This document shows, piece after piece, positions 62,162 through 64,000 of a DNA stretch of 64,000 nucleotides. Position 1 is the first letter of the stretch. Every line of letters starts with the position of its first letter. Below the pieces are notes generated by a model. It was not told the DNA's origin, made no database searches, and saw only the letters and a program-made list of their open reading frames with translations. The stretch spans positions 170,764 through 234,763 of the forward strand of contig NZ_AOIV01000011.1 of assembly GCF_000337095.1 (NCBI RefSeq), read 5' to 3'. A program made the translations under genes and the position numbers. The stretch is from Halogeometricum pallidum JCM 14848. GTDB lineage: Archaea; Halobacteriota; Halobacteria; Halobacteriales; Haloferacaceae.

Positions 62162-63163
62162 TTACTCGAACGTCACCCTCCGGTTCGACTCCGCCGCCTC
62201 GCGCGCCCCGAGCGTCAGCGCCAGCGTCTCCGTCGCGTCCGCGAAGTCCGACCGGACGTCGCCGCCCGACGCGCCGCCGGCCGCCGCGCGGAGGAACGAC
62301 TCGAACTCCCGGCGGTACCAGTCGCCGTCGCCCTCGAACGACACCGTCTCGCGGTCGACGGTGCCCGAGAGGGAGTGCGAGAAGTAGTCGAGTTCGAGGA
62401 AGGCGTCCTCCGCGGCGATTCGCACCTCGAAGCGCGATTCGGGGGACGCACACGTCGAGGAGACGTGGGAGACGGCGCCCGAGTCGTGGTCCATCGTCAC
62501 CGACGTCGAGTCCTGAAAGTCGACGCCGTCTTCGAGTAGCCCGTCCGTTCCGCTCCCCGTCGCCGCCCGCACGTCGCCCGCGAGGTATCGGTGCAGGTCG
62601 TAGACGTGCGTCGACTGTTCGACTATCTGGCCCCCGGACCGCGCGCGTTCGCGCCACCACGGCGTCTCCGGTAGCGACACCCAGTAGGTGCTGTCGACGT
62701 GTCCGACGCCGCGGCCGTCGAGCAGTTCCAGCGCCCGTTCGGTTATCCGCGCGTAGCGGCAGACGTAGCCCGCCTGCGCGAGGACTCCCGCCTCCTCGAC
62801 GCCGCGACCCGTCTCGCGCACGGCCTCGACGTCGAGTCCGAGCGGTTTCTCCACGAAGAGGTCGACGCCCTCCTCTGCCGCCGCGCGTTCGTACTCGCCG
62901 TGGGCGAACGGCGGCACAGCGACGACGACGGCGTCGACCGACTCCGATTCGAGGAGTTCGACGCCGTCCGCGTACGTCGTCGCCCCCCGCGGATCCGCCG
63001 CCGCCGCCGCCCGCGATTCGTCCACGTCGGCGACGGCGGCCAGTTCGACGTCCACCGCCTCGTCGTCGAGGCCGGTCAATCCGCCGTCGACGGCGGCGTC
63101 CAGCGTCTCCAAGTGAACGGAGGCGATACCTCCCGCACCGATGAATCCGACCGAGAGCGTCAC
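62162..63163 (-). CDS. Gfo/Idh/MocA-family oxidoreductase
   Basis: 333 residues. N-terminal Rossmann fold (VGFIGAGGIASVHLETLDA), the VDAVVVAVPPFAHGEYERAA strand-loop, the catalytic EKPLGLD motif and a C-terminal domain with RSGGQIVEQSTHVYDLHRYL holding the His of the family active site. These enzymes oxidise or reduce sugars, sugar acids or inositols with NAD(P). It is divergent from the isomerase gene at 63280 and downstream neighbours import a sugar, so together they are probably a sugar catabolic set. Confidence 0.93.
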   Translation of the reverse strand: MTLSVGFIGAGGIASVHLETLDAAVDGGLTGLDDEAVDVELAAVADVDESRAAAAADPRGATTYADGVELLESESVDAVVVAVPPFAHGEYERAAAEEGVDLFVEKPLGLDVEAVRETGRGVEEAGVLAQAGYVCRYARITERALELLDGRGVGHVDSTYWVSLPETPWWRERARSGGQIVEQSTHVYDLHRYLAGDVRAATGSGTDGLLEDGVDFQDSTSVTMDHDSGAVSHVSSTCASPESRFEVRIAAEDAFLELDYFSHSLSGTVDRETVSFEGDGDWYRREFESFLRAAAGGASGGDVRSDFADATETLALTLGAREAAESNRRVTFE

Positions 63164-63279
63164 GGGTTCTCACTCTCCATCGCACCGTGTTAAGCGTACT
63201 TGCCCGCGGGGGTTCGACCGCCGTTCCGGTCCGACGGCCACGCGAAGCTATAACACGGACCGGCGGCGAAGCGGTACGC

Positions 63280-64000
63280 ATGCGGTTCGCACTCAATCAG
63301 ATGGGATTCCCCGCGGAGGGGCTCGAATCGAACGCGGAACTGCTCGCCGAGGCCGGATACGACGGCATCGAACCGAATCTGACCGCTGACGGCCCACTGT
63401 GGGACGACGGCGCCGTCGACGCCTTCGCCGACCTGACCGACGAACTCGGGTTAGACGTGCCCGCGGTGTCGACGACGCTCCACTGGGACCGACCGCTGTC
63501 GAGTCCCGACGAGGAGACGCGCGCGGCCGGCGTCGAGGCGGGTGAACGGATGATCGCCGTCGCGGACGCACTCGACGCCGGAGCCATCCTCGTCGTCCCC
63601 GCCGTCGTGGACGAGGGGACGCCCTACGACGAGGCGTACGACCGCGCTCTCGACTCGGTCCGCGAACTCGCCGCCGTCGGCGCCGAGGCCGGCGTCACCG
63701 TCTGCGTGGAGAACGTCTGGAACGACTTTCTCCTCTCGCCGCTGGAGTTCGCCGAGTTCGTCGACGAGGCGGCGGAGGCGGGCCCGGTCGGAGCGTACTT
63801 CGACGTCGGCAACGTCCGGCGGTTCGGCCGCCCCGAGCAGTGGATTCGTATCCTCGGCGACCGAATCGAACGCATTCACGTGAAGGACTACCGGACCGAC
63901 GTCGACACGATAGACGCCTTCACCTACCCGTTGGAGGGCGACGTCGACTGGGACGCAGTCGCGGGCGCTCTCGGGGATATCGACTACGACGGGTGGGTGA
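63280..64000 (+). CDS. Sugar phosphate isomerase/epimerase-like TIM barrel, cut by right edge
   Basis: 240 complete codons are visible from ATG 63280; the C-terminus is outside the window. Typical xylose-isomerase-like TIM-barrel sequence: RFALNQMGFPAEGLESNAEL, LLAEAGYDGIEPNLTA, GVTVCVENVWNDFLLSPLEF, YFDVGNVRRFG and ERIHVKDYR, with the Glu/Asp/His metal ligands. CTATAAC at about 63248-63254 is a TATA box for leaderless expression. It isomerises or epimerises a sugar or keto-acid; the exact substrate is unknown. Confidence 0.9.
   Translation, partial: MRFALNQMGFPAEGLESNAELLAEAGYDGIEPNLTADGPLWDDGAVDAFADLTDELGLDVPAVSTTLHWDRPLSSPDEETRAAGVEAGERMIAVADALDAGAILVVPAVVDEGTPYDEAYDRALDSVRELAAVGAEAGVTVCVENVWNDFLLSPLEFAEFVDEAAEAGPVGAYFDVGNVRRFGRPEQWIRILGDRIERIHVKDYRTDVDTIDAFTYPLEGDVDWDAVAGALGDIDYDGWV

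Overview
The window is haloarchaeal chromosome or megaplasmid DNA. The proteins are acidic, third codon positions are GC-rich, many genes have a TATA-like element about 27-35 nt before the start codon (leaderless style), twin-arginine lipobox exporters are present, and there are bacterio-opsin-activator (Bat) type HTH regulators, two Orc1/Cdc6 initiators and a fused FolC-FolP protein. A member of the Halobacteria, probably Haloferacales-like, fits best; I cannot name the genus. I saw no rRNA, tRNA or CRISPR array.

Region 1 (1-3.4 kb) is a sulfur/redox cluster: a divergent rhodanese-metallo-beta-lactamase protein, then TusA-like, DsrE-like, DUF302 and DUF2270 genes. Region 2 (4.4-27.5 kb) is a one-carbon/folate island: a DmdA/GcvT-type demethylase, serine hydroxymethyltransferase, methylene-THF reductase, FolC-FolP, formyl-THF deformylase, an 850-residue dimethylglycine/sarcosine dehydrogenase-like protein, serine/threonine ammonia-lyase, a BCCT transporter, GTP cyclohydrolase I, RidA, PabA/PabB and FolD. 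Read together, they can import a methylated osmolyte (glycine betaine or DMSP), strip methyl groups onto tetrahydrofolate, oxidise them to formate, turn the glycine end into serine and pyruvate, and make the folate this needs.

Region 3 (27.5-34.4 kb) has a large Bat-like sensor-regulator and a glutamate dehydrogenase, flanked by two decayed IS6-family transposases in opposite orientation. Region 4 (34.4-47.1 kb) is a metal (probably copper) island: a CPH-type P1B ATPase, a frameshifted CopZ chaperone, DoxX, a second DUF302 gene, two SHOCT membrane proteins, a permease carrying a YHS metal-binding domain, a channel-like protein, a multicopper oxidase, DUF4396, and several small exported or Cys/His-rich proteins.

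Region 5 (47.1-52.1 kb) first holds gene debris, including a broken endonuclease/exonuclease/phosphatase gene. It then becomes a double replication-origin region: two orc1/cdc6 genes, each next to its own family of origin-box-like repeats (TTTCCGCTGTAT around the first, TTTACTGGAAATAGTGGGG before the second), plus AT-rich stretches. Region 6 (52.6-64 kb) is sugar metabolism: glucose 1-dehydrogenase coupled to an MFS transporter, an M81-family protein, a membrane protein, a complete sugar ABC importer, a Gfo/Idh/MocA oxidoreductase and a sugar-phosphate isomerase/epimerase cut by the window edge.
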